From contig NC_052619.1 in NCBI RefSeq assembly GCF_016545825.1, forward strand, positions 4,665,501 to 4,729,500: DNA of 64,000 nt. Direction: 5' to 3'. Below the pieces are notes generated by a model. That model worked only from the letters and a program-made list of their open reading frames with translations. It did not search any database and was not told the origin of the DNA. Positions 1 to 11,355 of this stretch are shown here, one piece after another; within the stretch, counting starts at the first letter, position 1; each line of letters starts with the position of its first letter. The position numbers were made by a program, and so were the translations under genes. The DNA is from Eucalyptus grandis (lineage: Eukaryota; Streptophyta; Magnoliopsida; Myrtales; Myrtaceae).

Positions 1-846
1 GAACCGAACCCAGAACCGAACCGAAAATTCGGTTTTCGGTTCGGTTTCCATTTTCATTAAAACCGATATTTTTTATTGGTTCGGTTTTATCGGTTAACCG
101 AACCGAACCGAACCACAAACCAATAAAATTAAAACTCTCTCCCAAATCCTGTCTCCTCTGGCTCTCTCTCTCCCGCGGGGCTTCAGGCCAGCTCCAATTC
201 TTAGCTTTCACTGCTCGAAGAGGCAGGCTTCCTTCTTCGACCCTCTCTCTTCTTCCCCCACCAACTCTCTCTCTCTCTCGCCACCAGCTGCTCAAATCAT
301 TACTTTGCTTTAGATCTGCCTGGGTTCTTGCTCTTCGAGTCACGGACCCCTGTTGTTGTTGTTACTTCAGTTGATCGGAATTCGGACCATTCGATTTGAG
401 GCGGGGAGGTTTTTGGGGGCAATGGAATTGAATGTGGAAGATGCGACGTGTCTGTGCGCGCTTGCTACGAAGTTTCTTGAGACTGGTCAGCCCAAAGAAG
501 TGAAACGAAAGAGAGGAACCAGACATCAATCAACAGGAGCCCAACGCTCGCGTTGCGATTCCATCGAGGATGGCCACGGCGAAGGCGGCACGATCGCGGG
601 GGACGCCGGTGAAGGAGAACGGCGCGAAGCTGGAGGAAGGGCTCACCGTCTTCAATTCTGATAAGTTCGACGCCAAAAAAACCAGAAACCAAAACCCAAA
701 ATCTAAAAACCAAAAACCGAAAAACCCGAACCAACCGAACCGAAATTTCGGTTCGGTTCCGTATTCGTCCGTTTGGAAGTTTTTAACGGTTCGGTTTGGT
801 TCGGTTTTCAAAAAAACCAAACCGAACCGAACTGTTGACACCCCTA
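1..846. mobile_element. hAT-like element (right part) with captured host sequence
   Basis: The two sides of this stretch are built from AACCGAACCG-type words and their reverse complement (about 1-120 and 690-835). The right edge ends in TTGACACCCCTA at 846, a terminus common in plant hAT elements. Between them lies CT-rich, leader-like sequence followed by an ATG-initiated coding fragment, neither of which looks like transposase. The left end is outside the window, so the target duplication cannot be checked. The class is inferred from the terminus and the subterminal repeats. Confidence 0.55.
570..674 (+). pseudogene. Captured EXO84B-like first-exon fragment
   Basis: The reading frame from the ATG at 570 encodes about 35 residues ending ...LEEGLTVFNSDKFDA, after which it runs straight into the repeat arm of the surrounding hAT-like element. 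The block KENGxKLEEGL.VF.SDKFDA resembles, from memory, the N-terminus of plant exocyst subunit EXO84B, where the protein normally continues for over 700 residues. Here nothing of the rest is present. The CT-rich sequence at about 140-569 may be the captured 5' leader of the same transcript. The fragment is too short to act as an exocyst subunit. Another protein with a similar N-terminus remains possible. Confidence 0.5.
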
Positions 847-1422
847 CTCGTCAGCACTGCCCAACAACATCCCCACGTCTTATCTGTTTCTATCTTGTTT
901 AGGATTTGTTTTTACATAAAATATTCAATATTTATCAAGTCGATACATAAAAATTACACTAAACAGTGATTTATCTGGTCAGTATTGACGCGACGCTTAC
1001 CTGTTAGTCCATGTTAGCATTTTTATTCTTATTTTAATGGAAGCACCAACTCGAGCAAGAGAACATATATTTTAAGGACCTTATTGCACAAAAAATAATT
1101 AAGGAACCTTATTGAACAATTTGGAAAAATTTTGGAGTCCTTGATGCCTTTTTCTGAATTTTTTTTTAAAAGAAAAACGACTTAATATGGCGAATAGCGT
1201 TTCATTAGTGTAGTATAAGAACAGGATAATTCGACTATTAAAAGAACGGCCAACTATGGAGAAGGCTTGTTTAAAATTCTTTCCTTTTACTCTTTTAGTA
1301 CACGAAATAATAGAACATATTCACACAACATTGCCACTCAACTCAGATACAATTTTCGAAGAATCATGCACATTTAAGGAACCTTACGAACACATAAATT
1401 CAAGCTAACATACAACATTTTA
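847..1422. other. Intergenic; UGT 3'-flank homology in the right part
   Basis: No gene is seen. From about 1235 to 1422 the sequence is a diverged copy of the 3' flanks of UGT2 and UGT3 (shared word TTTAAAATTCTTT and the following bases). From 847 to about 1230 it matches nothing else in the window. Confidence 0.5.
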
Positions 1423-3464
1423 TCATGAATCAATCTGCTTTAGCGAATTCTCAACAAAGGCCTTGAGATTTTTGTCCGAAGATCCATCTTCCCTGGAAGA
1501 CTTCATGGCCAAATCCTTCCACTTCCTTGCATTTCTTCTAATTCCATCATCTCTCTCTCCATCTCCCATGACCAATTCCAAGCACTTCTTGATTTCACCT
1601 CCCTTAACAATGGTGCCTTCCTCGCTAATCTCAGACACTTGAACCCCGACCCGCCACACGTCCTCGATGAGCTTTGCATTCGTCATTTGGTCACCAAATT
1701 GAGGGAATGCCACCATTGAAATGCCGCATGCCAAGCTCTCTATTGTCGAGTTCCATCCACAGTGAGTAAAGAAACATCCTCTCTGTTCTAATTCCTCTTT
1801 GTAAACAAGTTCATCCTCATCTCCATCTCTCTCCCTCATCACCCACAAGAATGGCCAGCCGGTCTCTAGCAATCCGCACACCATTTCTCGCTTTTGTCCC
1901 TTGATAGCGTTACTATGCTTCCAAAAGCTACGTAAGTTGCTGATTCTTCCTCCTTGGAATTGAATCATTAAACATAATTCACAGAGCCCTGAAAGAGGTC
2001 GTCTCTGGAAGATTTATGAGAAGAATTATGATTTTGTGCATCTAGAAAACGGAACGGGACAAGGGGTCCGATTTTGACCAAATTTAGTGTACGAATTGCT
2101 CTTAATACCTCGAGTTCAAGTGTATTTAAGGCGTTCACAAGTACCGCTTTTGGATTTCCCCCCTCTTTTAGCAGCTCAAATTGGCTTTGCAATTTCGGGA
2201 GAGCAAAAGCATACTTTCCAAGGTTGAAAAAAGAGGGGACGTCAAGGTTGGTTAGTGGTGGTAGGTCGGGCAATTGGATGAGCAACGTAGTATCACAGCT
2301 GTGGCTTGTAACGTTCTTAATCACATCCTCGTAGCCATTTAAGTAATAGTAGTATATGCTGAACACGGTGGCGGGTTCAATCCAAACGAGAACGGATTTG
2401 ATTTGAAGGGAGCGAGCAACGTCGTCGACCCAAGGGATCATCGTGTGGAGGGCGCATGTGAACCGGAGGCCTCGCCTAGAACTATAGTTGATGAGGTTTC
2501 CAAGAGCTTCTGACCCCGCTGCTTCATCTCGGCCCGGAAGCGCTCGGTGTCATCCCCTGGTTTATGCCTGTCGCCATATCCATTGTGGGGAGAATTATAA
2601 AAATAAGTCATAAAATTATTAGAATTGTGTCAATTTAATCCTAAATTATTTTTGGCTAATTCCATCATAAATTTTTTACAATTATGTCAATTCAGTCCAT
2701 CTAGCCAATTTTGGCTGGCTGACGCTAATGTAGCGCTACTTTTGGTGCTGACGTAACATTTTAAAATAATATTTTAATATTTTTAAATTTTGTATAATTT
2801 TTTCTTTTTTTCCCTCTCCCTTCCCCTTCCCTACCCTTAGCGCCGGCGAGGGTCACTAGCCACAAGCGAGGGCTATGATGCCCTTGCTCACCTAGATTGG
2901 GTGAGGCCATTGCGGCGCTTGACTAGACCACATGAGGGGCGAGGCATCATAGCCCTCACCTAGTCGGGCGAGGGTCGCGGCATCCTCGCCTATTGGCAAC
3001 GAGGGCATCGCAGTCCTTGCCCGTGGCTAGCGGCCCTCATTGGCACTAAAGGTAGGGGAAGGGGAGAGAAAAATTATAAAAAATTATAAAAAATATTAAA
3101 ATATTATTTTAAAAATGTCATGTTAGTTCTGGTAGCATTACATCAATGCCGGTCGACTAAAATTGGCTAGATAGATTGAAGTGGTATCAATACAAAAGAT
3201 TTAGGATTGAATTGACTAAAAAAAGTTTAGAATTAAATTGACATAACTATAATAAGTTTGGGACTTTTTGGTAATTTCCCTATCCACTAGAGGTAAAGAT
3301 TACTCCTTCAAGGCAAACTGGATCGATCATGCGGGCGTGGGCGAACACGGTTGAGAGGAAATTAACATGATTCCGACGCGTGCAAGCCACTCGGCCAGCT
3401 GGAGGGCCACGTTCATAGCACCGTGGTTCGGGAGCGCTACATGGAGAAAGTGGGGAGGAACCAT
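1423..3464 (-). pseudogene. UGT75-like glycosyltransferase pseudogene (psi-UGT1)
   Basis: This is a broken paralogue of UGT2 and UGT3. The start codon lies at 3464 and the reading frame runs leftwards. The N-terminus (3464 to about 3290) is separated from the rest by a foldback transposon at 2588-3280. The middle part (2441-1968) reads IPWVDDVARSLQIKSVLVW and ends in a stop. A frameshift follows near 1968. The C-terminal part (1968-1423) has THCGWNSTIES. Against UGT2, about 18 codons are missing between RG and CFFTH, which removes the start of the PSPG box including its first Trp. The TATA element seen upstream of UGT2 and UGT3 has decayed here (about 3512-3530). The catalytic-His position is Ala (GAMN), as in its sisters. 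It cannot encode an active transferase. Confidence 0.92.
2588..3280. mobile_element. Mutator-like foldback element (family A) inside psi-UGT1
   Basis: The ends form a long terminal inverted repeat of about 170 bp. It begins GGGAGAATTA on the left and, read in reverse complement, GGGAAATTAC on the right. The inner parts of both arms carry the words 'gtgtcaatttaatcctaaa' and 'tagccaatttt'. The core (about 2820-3060) is GC-rich and itself partly palindromic, made of degenerate GGGCGAGGGT-type words. An imperfect direct repeat, TATCCATT/TATCCACT, flanks it. UGT2 and UGT3 have no insertion here. No transposase is present, so it is non-autonomous. Confidence 0.75.
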
Positions 3465-4792
3465 GATACTACGAGCTAGCTAGGGAAGCGCAACTGACGA
3501 GACCATGGAAGAGTATTACAAAGAAAGACATGCCTTGTCTTCAACATCGAATATATATTTCAGCGAACATTAGTTTAAAGTTTAATATTACATGATCTCA
3601 TCTTTAACCTATTTTTCATGGACATCTTCACTTGCTTTTGTGTCATGGTATTTGAAAATTCAATCCTTCTTAATCAAACAACTTAAACGCTTTCATGGTA
3701 GGGATGTGCAAATCATGTCGGACCACTCAATGCAATTCCGTAGTGGAGTTAACCACTACTTTTCTTCAAATCCACACTCTCAGTCATCGCGTGCTAGTCA
3801 AATTCAAACATATGACTGCCCCACGAGGACGAACGAAAGACAGGCCGAACCTTCTACCCACGAAAAAGAAAGAGAAAAGAAAATGAAATGATAAAGAGAA
3901 GATAATTAACTTATGATTGTAATTTCAGGCCTTGAATTTCTACTCGTGCCCGGTCATTTCCCGGCCTTGTTCATTTGTCAAGAATAGCCGAGTCCATGTT
4001 TAATGTCAGGAGCATGTAGCCGCATTAAGAAACCAAGCAAAGAGTACTCGAAAAGGATTTCGATGCAGAGATCATCGAATCTGAAAGTGTGATTTAACTT
4101 TCCAAATTATGTAGAGAAGAAGAGCTTTGCTTGTCAGGGTCCCATTTGTAGTAATGACAGCAGGCAAAACCGTTCCACACAAATCTAATGACCCGTTCCT
4201 GATGGCCATGAGAGTCGGAAGAACCGGTCGCCCCATCGTCGCCTGTACTCATCATTAAATGAAACCGGCGACTGTTTTGTGAAGCTTGTCGCTGAACATT
4301 TTAGAATTTGACTCTAGCCATCATCCTCAAAGAGATCAATTAGGGATGGCTTTCCCACCCCTAATAGCTACTTCAAAGTTCGGTCTCCAATTACTTGTAT
4401 CTGCAAGAACTGTTCTGATTGGTTCTAAAACGTTATCTTTTGAATGGCATGAGGCATCCCTCTAAGTGTCAATTAGATGTGATCAGTTCTTGGGTGAATA
4501 GCAACCAATTTGTGAGAGCCAGTTTCTAAGTTTTTGAATTGAATTGGTCGATTTAGGGAACCGACCTACTCTATCTTTTTTCTTTTCTGTTTCATTTTTC
4601 AATTCACGTGTCAACCTATTATATGGAACTAAGCAGAGTAGCAAAGATTGTTTATATTCTCCAGAGTGCCCACATGTTTTATGCCTCGATGACTATTAAT
4701 TGTTGATAGCATGATAAGAATTTAAAGTGAGAAAAATAAGTATCAAGCTCAAGTGATACAAATATAATCACAGGGATGGTATCGGTCCATCT
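3465..4792. other. psi-UGT1 upstream region and unit-1 spacer
   Basis: This region is paralogous to 13437-14209 plus 19866-20449 and to 32725-34068, so it is the shared 5' flank of the minus-strand UGTs. No gene is seen. The site equivalent to the copia insertion in unit 2 is empty here (about 4205-4215, GGCCATGAGAGTCGG). Confidence 0.7.
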
Positions 4793-5784
4793 CTGAGAAA
4801 GTATTTAGCGATTGCATAGTACTATGTCATAGGCTGACGTGGTCAGCAAATAAAAAAAATTAAAAATCTGCCTTCTTTTTTTCTCTCTCTTGTTCCTCCG
4901 CCATCCACAGTCGCCAGCGCTGAGTCCAAGCCGACCCCTGCTGCGCCTCCATGGCTGAGCCACTCCCTTCCTCACCGCGGCAAAGCGCGGTCGTTGCCAT
5001 CCATTGCGGAGCCCTTCGTTACGGCTCGTCCATTTGCTTCACTGGATAGGGAAAAAATAAACGAAAGATACTGGCACCTCACAGAAACTTGACTGCTAAC
5101 ATAGAAGTAGAACCCCATCAACAATTGGCTGTCTTCCCTGATGTGGCGACAGACGAAGGGGGTGGCTCGGCAATGGACCATGGCTCCAGATCTAGCAACG
5201 GACAAGCCTGGCCTTGAACGATGATGAAGGGGGTGGCTTGGGCATGGGCCATGGCTCCGAATCTGGTGAAGGATGAGCATGGCCGTGAGCTACGATGAAG
5301 GGAGTGGCTTTGTTTGTGAGCTGCGACAACGACAGAGGGTTGGCTTGGCCATGGACCTGCCAATCTGCCGACGGACTAGCTTGACCATGAGCGACCATGG
5401 ACAGTCAACGAAGAGAGAGAACAAAGAGAGGCTACTCAAGTAGAATTTTTTTTTTTTAATTTGCATGCCATGAAACGTGTCAATTTATAATTGGATTTTG
5501 GTATGTGAATGCTTGCGAACACATCAACTTATGACGTGGTACTATGTAATCACTGAATACTTTCTATGTAATCCTAATCTCCTAAACAATGAAGTGGTCG
5601 CTCTACCATGGACGGGCGATGGAGAGAGAGAAAAAAGAGAGGCTACTCAAGTAGATTTTTTTTTTTTTTTTTATTTGCTTGCCATTTCATGGAAACATGT
5701 CAATTTATGAATGGATTTTGATATGTGAATGCTTGCCATGCCAACTTATGACATGGTATTATATAATCACTAAATACTTTCTCC
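4793..5784. mobile_element. Foldback element (family C), unit-1 copy
   Basis: The left end (GAGAAAGTATTTAGCG, then ATAGTACTATGTCAT and GACGTGG) reappears inverted at the right end (ATGACATGGTATTATATAATCACTAAATACTTTCTC). A second inverted copy of the right arm lies at about 5470-5570. The core holds a 70-bp minisatellite. Paralogous copies at 20450-21445 and 34069-39681 occupy the same place in the other units, so the insertion is older than the unit duplications. No protein gene is seen. Confidence 0.6.
5152..5365. repeat. About 70-bp tandem repeat, three copies
   Basis: Three successive copies start near 5152, 5220 and 5292, each with GA(C/T)GAAGGGxGTGGCT followed by CCATGGCTCC or a variant. 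Period 68-72 bp. The same array is found near 20817-21030 and 37548-37760. Open frames in this block are by-products of the repeat. Confidence 0.65.
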
Positions 5785-6469
5785 TGGCAGGTGTCTTCTA
5801 GTTGATCTTTCAAACTCTATTTAACACACAAAAAGTATATCATAATCATAATTCTTAAATTGTTAGTTATTCAGCAATTTTTGGCTTTGCAACCTCGTGA
5901 TCTACCCAAGTAGAACAACTAGTTGAAGGCCAGCTCCAAAATTTTTATCCCAAAACCAAACCGGTCCCCATGAAACTTGCTTGGAACCGGTGGGTAAGAC
6001 CGGTTCGATTCGGTTTCTAGATTAAAATAGACCCAATTGCCAACATTTACTGTCAACACAATTGGCCACCGACTTTCAAAAATGACATTCATTTTACATT
6101 CAAATTAACAGGTATATGAAAAATTCTAACCTTCACAATAATATGTATCAAGATGAAGGAACACGATAACATTATTCAAGGTCCAATAAGGTTGGGAGAT
6201 GACACAGAAACATAGATCATCCCTCAATTGAGGATTTGAAGATATTATTCTGGTCCATTAAGAACTAGGTTTTAAAACAGCCCAATTATGTTTCAAACTC
6301 AACGTTAGAGAAATTCAAGCATCAGGAGCCATGTCAAATCCTGGAGAATTTGGCTGACAATGAGTTCGAGACTTCATGGAGGTTTCTTTAATATCATAAG
6401 TCCTAAAGCTTCAACTAGTCTTGTTCCCACACTTATCCTATAAGGTTGGAGTTGATCGACATTCTTAGT
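5785..6469. other. Unit-1 spacer without gene
   Basis: Paralogous to 21446-22119 and 39682-40669. I see no gene, RNA or intact element here. Confidence 0.6.
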
Positions 6470-6940
6470 CTCAGATTTCAAGCCTTTGCTCTTTTGGCTC
6501 TTTAGCATTACATGTCATCATTATTTGCTCAAACTCCATGGTGTCTTCTGCAACAGACATTTAATTTTGATGAAGATTGTGGATTTTCAAGAACTTGTCT
6601 TGGGATTTTGCTCGGGCAAGAACTTTCGCGTCAACTCTCTTGTCGCATCTTGTCCCAAGCCCTCATCTTGCTTCGTCCTTCTTGTCAAAGTCTTCGCTTC
6701 AAGTTCTCCCACCACATCAATGCGTGCTTCTTCAACTTGGCAGCAACTAATCTGACTCTCCTATCATTATGCACTTTCCAGCTCGAAAACAGGTTCAGCT
6801 ACGTGGAGCTAGTCAATGAACTCATCAGGTTGCATTCGCCCTTCAAAATCAGGAATATTCTCCGCATCAACACCAAGATCTCGATTGGAATGAGTTCTTC
6901 TATCTCTGCAGCATTGTCATACATTGGTAGATGAAGATTC
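6470..6940 (-). pseudogene. Ty3/gypsy gag relic, unit-1 copy
   Basis: Read on the minus strand with frame changes, the region gives fragments typical of plant gypsy gag proteins: DEFIDW, then a K(Y/C)xSMWWE-like segment, and FLKIHN with MEFEQ near the left edge. This is best read from the cleaner unit-2 copy. Several stops and frameshifts break it and no protease, RT or integrase follows. It is an old fragment carried along in all three units. Confidence 0.65.
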
Positions 6941-7228
6941 TCCGTCTCCATTAAGGAATTGGTCTTCCCATCTTCTTTGGAAGATCGCTTGCTAGAGTTA
7001 TCTGAAGAATCTATGTCACAATCTCCATTAGAACTGGTAAAAATATGTCTCGAGTTTGAACTCGTTAAACGAAACCGGACTGACCAAAATATGTGAACTC
7101 AACCATGTGGGAGTCAGAGTAGCGCATGTGAATTGATCAGCTGAAATTGTCGAAAGAAGATTGCATGCGGATTTCATCTATGAGCCACAAGCGTGAAGAG
7201 GCTAATTATGTTCGGCTTCCTTTGTTGT

Positions 7229-7236
7229 CTTCTACT
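7229..7236. repeat. 8-bp target duplication CTTCTACT (left)
   Basis: Identical to 8461-8468 on the other side of the hAT element. Unit 2 has a single copy at the empty site (about 22899-22906). Confidence 0.9.
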
Positions 7237-8460
7237 TAGGGGTGAGCATGGTCCAGGTTGGACCAGTCTACCCCCTAATCCTAGAACTAACCCGCACAAT
7301 GCTGGTCCTCAATTTGTGGGACTGATGACCAACCCTATTGAGCTTGGGATTGAAGACCAGACTGACCCAATGGGTTCGATCTGGTTCCAAGGTCAACTCG
7401 GGACCAATTGATAATTTTGTATTTCATTTTTTGTACTCCTTAAAAAAACGATTGAGGACTGGACTGACCTAATGGGTTTGGTCCAGTTTCAAGGTCAACC
7501 CAAGACCAACCAATAATTTTTTATTTTATTTTCTCCTTGAAAGGGCAACTGGGGATTGTACCAACCCAATGAGTTCAATGATGAGCGAGGTTAGCTAAGA
7601 AAGGCAAGGGATGAGGGTCAAGTGGGGTGAGCGTCGAACAGAATGAGTATCGAATGTCAAAAAGGAGCAACAAGCCAAGCGAGTATCGAGCGGCAAGCGG
7701 CACGAGTGACCCAAAGCAAGCAAGGGGAGTGTCAAGTGGCGAGCAGAGAAATTGTTTCTTTCGATTTTGAAAAATTGAAGACTAAGTGGACAAATAAGAT
7801 ATAAGAGAACGAATATTAGAGGAGGACACCATAAGGTGCCTTTTTGGACACCGTGAAGACTCCTCAGAAAAATATTTTCCTCCTTCGTAAATTATGACTA
7901 TTGATACCGTAAAAGATATTAAAAACCTAATTTATTAAATAACAATATAAAATTACTTGAACTCCACACTAAAGAGTTATTTAATGTTGTTGACGCCGTT
8001 TATTTTAATATTTTCTCTATATAAAATATTATATATAACCACCGCCTTGGTGGCCGCAATGATTTGGGCTCTCTCCCCCTCACGAAGGGGAGGAGTTCGA
8101 ATCCCCTCACGATCGCTTGGGGTCTTAAGTGGGATGCTAGGGGTGATGGGTCATCTCGCTTACATGTTCCCCCAGGTTTACTTGCTGGAAGGACCTTTCC
8201 CTATTGGAATAGGAAAATAACTGTCGGTTGTACGGGGTTCCTAGGTCACCCAAAAAAATTATATATATATAGTTAGTGTTGGTCCAAATTGGACCGACCC
8301 GGAACTTTCAGAACCGAGGACCAACCCGCACAAAGTCTTTGGTCCAAGAATTCCAGAACCAAGAACCTACCCAGTCTCCTTGGAAACCAGATCAGGACCA
8401 GTAGGGTTGGGCCGGTCGAGGGCCGGTCCAAGGTTGACCCTGGACCGATGCTCACCCCTA
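7237..8460. mobile_element. Non-autonomous hAT element with nested SINE
   Basis: The element starts TAGGGGTGAGCAT and ends ATGCTCACCCCTA, a perfect 13-bp terminal inverted repeat. It is flanked by the exact 8-bp direct repeat CTTCTACT (7229-7236 and 8461-8468), the hAT signature. Subterminal regions carry repeated GGTCCA/TGGACC and GACCAA words in both orientations. Unit 2 shows the uninterrupted sequence, so the insertion happened after unit 1 and unit 2 separated. No transposase frame is present. A SINE lies inside at 8038-8257. Confidence 0.92.
8038..8257 (+). mobile_element. tRNA-derived SINE
   Basis: Near the 5' end is a TGGTGGCCGCAATG box that could be a degenerate A box. About 50 bp further is GAGTTCGAATCCCC, a good RNA polymerase III B box. 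The unit ends in a run of A (8251-8257). It is flanked by the direct repeat ATTATATATA (8028-8037 and 8258-8267), as expected for target-primed insertion. About 220 bp is a normal plant SINE length. The head resembles a tRNA but does not fold into a full tRNA gene. Confidence 0.65.
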
Positions 8461-8468
8461 CTTCTACT

Positions 8469-9943
8469 CATCTCTGCAGGTTGGACTTTTGAATTGGGAA
8501 ATACATGGAGGAAAGTGGACGATGGCCCACCTACATGCAAGGATGGGTGTTCCCTTTCTTGTCTTATGCCAAAGCCATCATTGTTGACTTTGAGAGAGAG
8601 AAAAAGAAGAGGAAATAAGGTCCTACGTTTATCTATGCACATGCATGCATGCTCATAAATTATGGTGGGTTTCCTTTGTCTTTTACTTTCATCTGAAGGA
8701 GACTTTTATCATGTTGCAATAAATGATGGAGACTCTCTTTTGTATTATAAAAGAGAGACGTCCAACGGAGAAGACGCGCCAAGTTTTGATGGCAGAGAGA
8801 GAGAGCTCTAACACTATAGAAGACTGCAGAGAGTTCTCTTAGGCGAGGGATTTTCTTGTTGTAAATCATATCGAGTGTTTTAGCCAATGAAATTCTTGTG
8901 AGTAGAATTTGTTTAATTCCTTGAGTGAGGTTTCACTAGGAATTATGATAGGCTAAACACTGTATGAGTTATTTGAGTGTAATTTGGGGCTGGAAAACAA
9001 TAAGAGTATGTCTGGGTGCTCAAGTGATTGTAATCTTCGGTGTATCGCTTGTTTCTATAGTGAAATTTCATACTGCTCTTCCCGTGGATGTGGATTCTGA
9101 TATTCGAACCGAACCACGTAAATCTAGTATCCGATTCCCTCTCCTTCATTCCGACTATTTTATTCGATTCGCTGGTCCATATTCCACAACAAGAACATTG
9201 ATTATCTTCATGAGCAGGGGCACCATGCTGTTTGACGTCAATTAGCATGCCGCATCCCTTCTTGGAGTAGTTGAATCCGACATGCATTGCCTCCATCTCG
9301 ACGTTTCCATAAATCCCCAATTCACTCGGCATTATTTCTTTGATCCCGAGGTATTTGAACCTTTGCTCCGATTCCAAATGAAGCCAAGATGTGTTGAACA
9401 AATTTTCAATCTTGTCAATGTTGATAATCTCACTACCAATGAATAGACTAATCAAACGAGTGGATCAGATTGGCTTTGGGTCGAAACATAAATTGTTCAA
9501 CCCAAATAGACCCATTTAGCCCGTTTTGACACATTTTCCCGCAATGCAAATCTAGTGACCAATACTCAAACTGACTCATACGTAATCCATACTTGACTTG
9601 ACTCATATTGTTAAAACACTCCCATATTTGACTCAATTTACGAAAGCTCATTCCCAAACTGAGCACTCATCTTCATTCTCTCTTGCCACCATTCGATCTT
9701 GCACTTTTGCACTCGACGCTCTTGCCTTGGGTATGAATTTTCCTAGATTGAACTAAATATAGATTTTTTTTTAATAGCAATGTTTGTCTAATCATATATG
9801 AATTAGGTATAAATCACTAGATATGTATTGCAGAGAAATATGTTAAAACGTTGTTAATTTAATCAATTTGGGTCAACTCAACTTAAACCCGACTCAATCC
9901 ACCCGTTTGATAAATTTATTGAATTGTGTGTTATAATAAAAGA
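8469..9943. other. Unit-1 spacer without gene
   Basis: Paralogous to about 22907-23984 plus 25107-25372 and to 41240-42140. Open frames in this block (for example 8943-9455 on the minus strand) are broken in the sister copies and match no family I recognise. From about 9455 to 9935 the sequence has GGGTCAA/TTGACCC-type words like hAT subterminal repeats, but no ends could be defined. Confidence 0.5.
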
Positions 9944-9953
9944 CCTAAAGGAA

Positions 9954-10800
9954 GGGAGAATTACCAAAAAATTCATAAACCTATTGCAATTGTGCTAATT
10001 CAGTTGTAAACTTTTTTTTTTTTGCCAATTTAATCTTAAACCTTTTACAATTATACCAATTTAGTCAATCCGACCAAAATTTGGCCAATGCTTTGATGTG
10101 GGACGTCCGGCGAAAGCTGACATGGCAATTTATTTATTTTTTTATTTTCAAAATTTCAAATATTTTTTCTTTTTTTAATTCTTTTTTCTTTTTTTTTAAA
10201 CTTCTCCTTCCTCTAGCGAGGCGCAATAGATCTAGTGAGACTCGGCCAACCGGCGAGGGCGTCGAGCCAACCTCACTAACCAATGGGCGCTACGCCGGCC
10301 TCACCCAACCATGGCAAGGTTGAGCCATGGCGAGGTCCCTATCCTTGGGCGAGGTCGACCCTTGCCTTAGATCTAGCGACGCTCGACCTCGCCCAACCAT
10401 GGGGAGGGTCAACCTCACTAGTGCCGGCGAGCTTGGCTCTCGCCATGGCTGGGCGAAGCCAAGCCTCGCCATTGGCCGGCGAGGTCGGCCTGGCCGGCCC
10501 TCGCCTCTGGCCGATGTCAACCGGCCAGAGGAAGGAGAAGGTGAAAAAAAAAAAAAAAATTAAAAATTCAAAAAAATATTTAAAAATTTGAAAAAATATT
10601 ATAAAAAAATTTTAAAAAATTGCCATGTCAGCTTTCGCCAAACAACCGGTGTCCACGTCAGTACTCGCCGGCCAATTTTGGCTAGATGAACTAAACTAAC
10701 ACAATTGTAAAAGGTTTATGACTAAATTGACAAAAAAAAAAAAATTAGGACTGAATTGGCACAATTGCAATAGACTTATAACATTTTTTGTAATTCTCCC
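9954..10800. mobile_element. Mutator-like foldback element (family A), unit 1
   Basis: Exact termini GGGAGAATTAC and GTAATTCTCCC are flanked by the 10-bp direct repeat CCTAAAGGAA (9944-9953 and 10801-10810). Long inverted arms carry 'gcaattgtgctaattcag', and the GC-rich core (10210-10520) is made of GCGAGG/CCTCGC words in both orientations. The long target duplication and long inverted repeat fit a Mutator-like MITE. The same insertion, with the same duplication, is found in unit 2 (25383-29198) but not in unit 3. The core's open frames are not convincing genes. Confidence 0.85.
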
Positions 10801-11355
10801 CCTAAAGGAATCTCCAGCTAAAAACTTAGGAGTCTTTTGAGTAACCCCAAGTAAAGAAACTATCACAAACCTATAATACGATTTCACATAAACAACCGTA
10901 TTATCAAATTCCTAATCTAGATAAAAGCAATACAAATAATGTCTAGAGTAATTACATAAATCAAAAAAACAAATTGTATCCTCTCTTAACAACGACAAGA
11001 GGTAATCTTCAAATCTTCAAACAAGGATTTGAAACATTTTTTTGTTGCCGGCGGATCAAGTGTGCCAACCATAAAATGGGTTTGGTACAAAATATAGTTA
11101 ATTTAAAGGTCTCAACTGAAAAGAAACAACTGTAAATTCTGCGGACTCAATTGCGTATTCTGATAGAGTTAAAAGCTGAAAGATGGAATTTTGCGGTTAA
11201 TTAATTATTTTTTGCCCCGAGAAAAACCCAAAACCCAAAACCCTCCGCCTCTCCGTCCTCGTACCTTCATCTTCCTCAAACCCTTCGAAACCTCTCAAAA
11301 AAAAAAACACCTCCGTCGTCTTCCCGCGAAAACGCTGCTCTCCTCAGAAGCCGCC
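10801..11355 (+). promoter_or_regulatory. Duplicated TIC22 5' flank, unit 1
   Basis: Paralogous to the sequence upstream of the intact TIC22 start (about 42170-42700), including the CT-rich leader with CCCTCCGCCTCTCCGTCCTC just before the ATG. It probably carries the TIC22 promoter or part of it, pointing right. Activity is inferred. Confidence 0.5.

Noticed and set aside
8085..8110. tRNA gene suggested by GAGTTCGAATCCCC
   Set aside because: There is no full cloverleaf or acceptor stem, and the A-tail and flanking duplication point to a SINE.
8943..9455. 170-codon minus-strand frame
   Set aside because: The frame is broken in the unit-2 paralogue (near 23432-23704) and no family was recognised, so it is treated as spacer.
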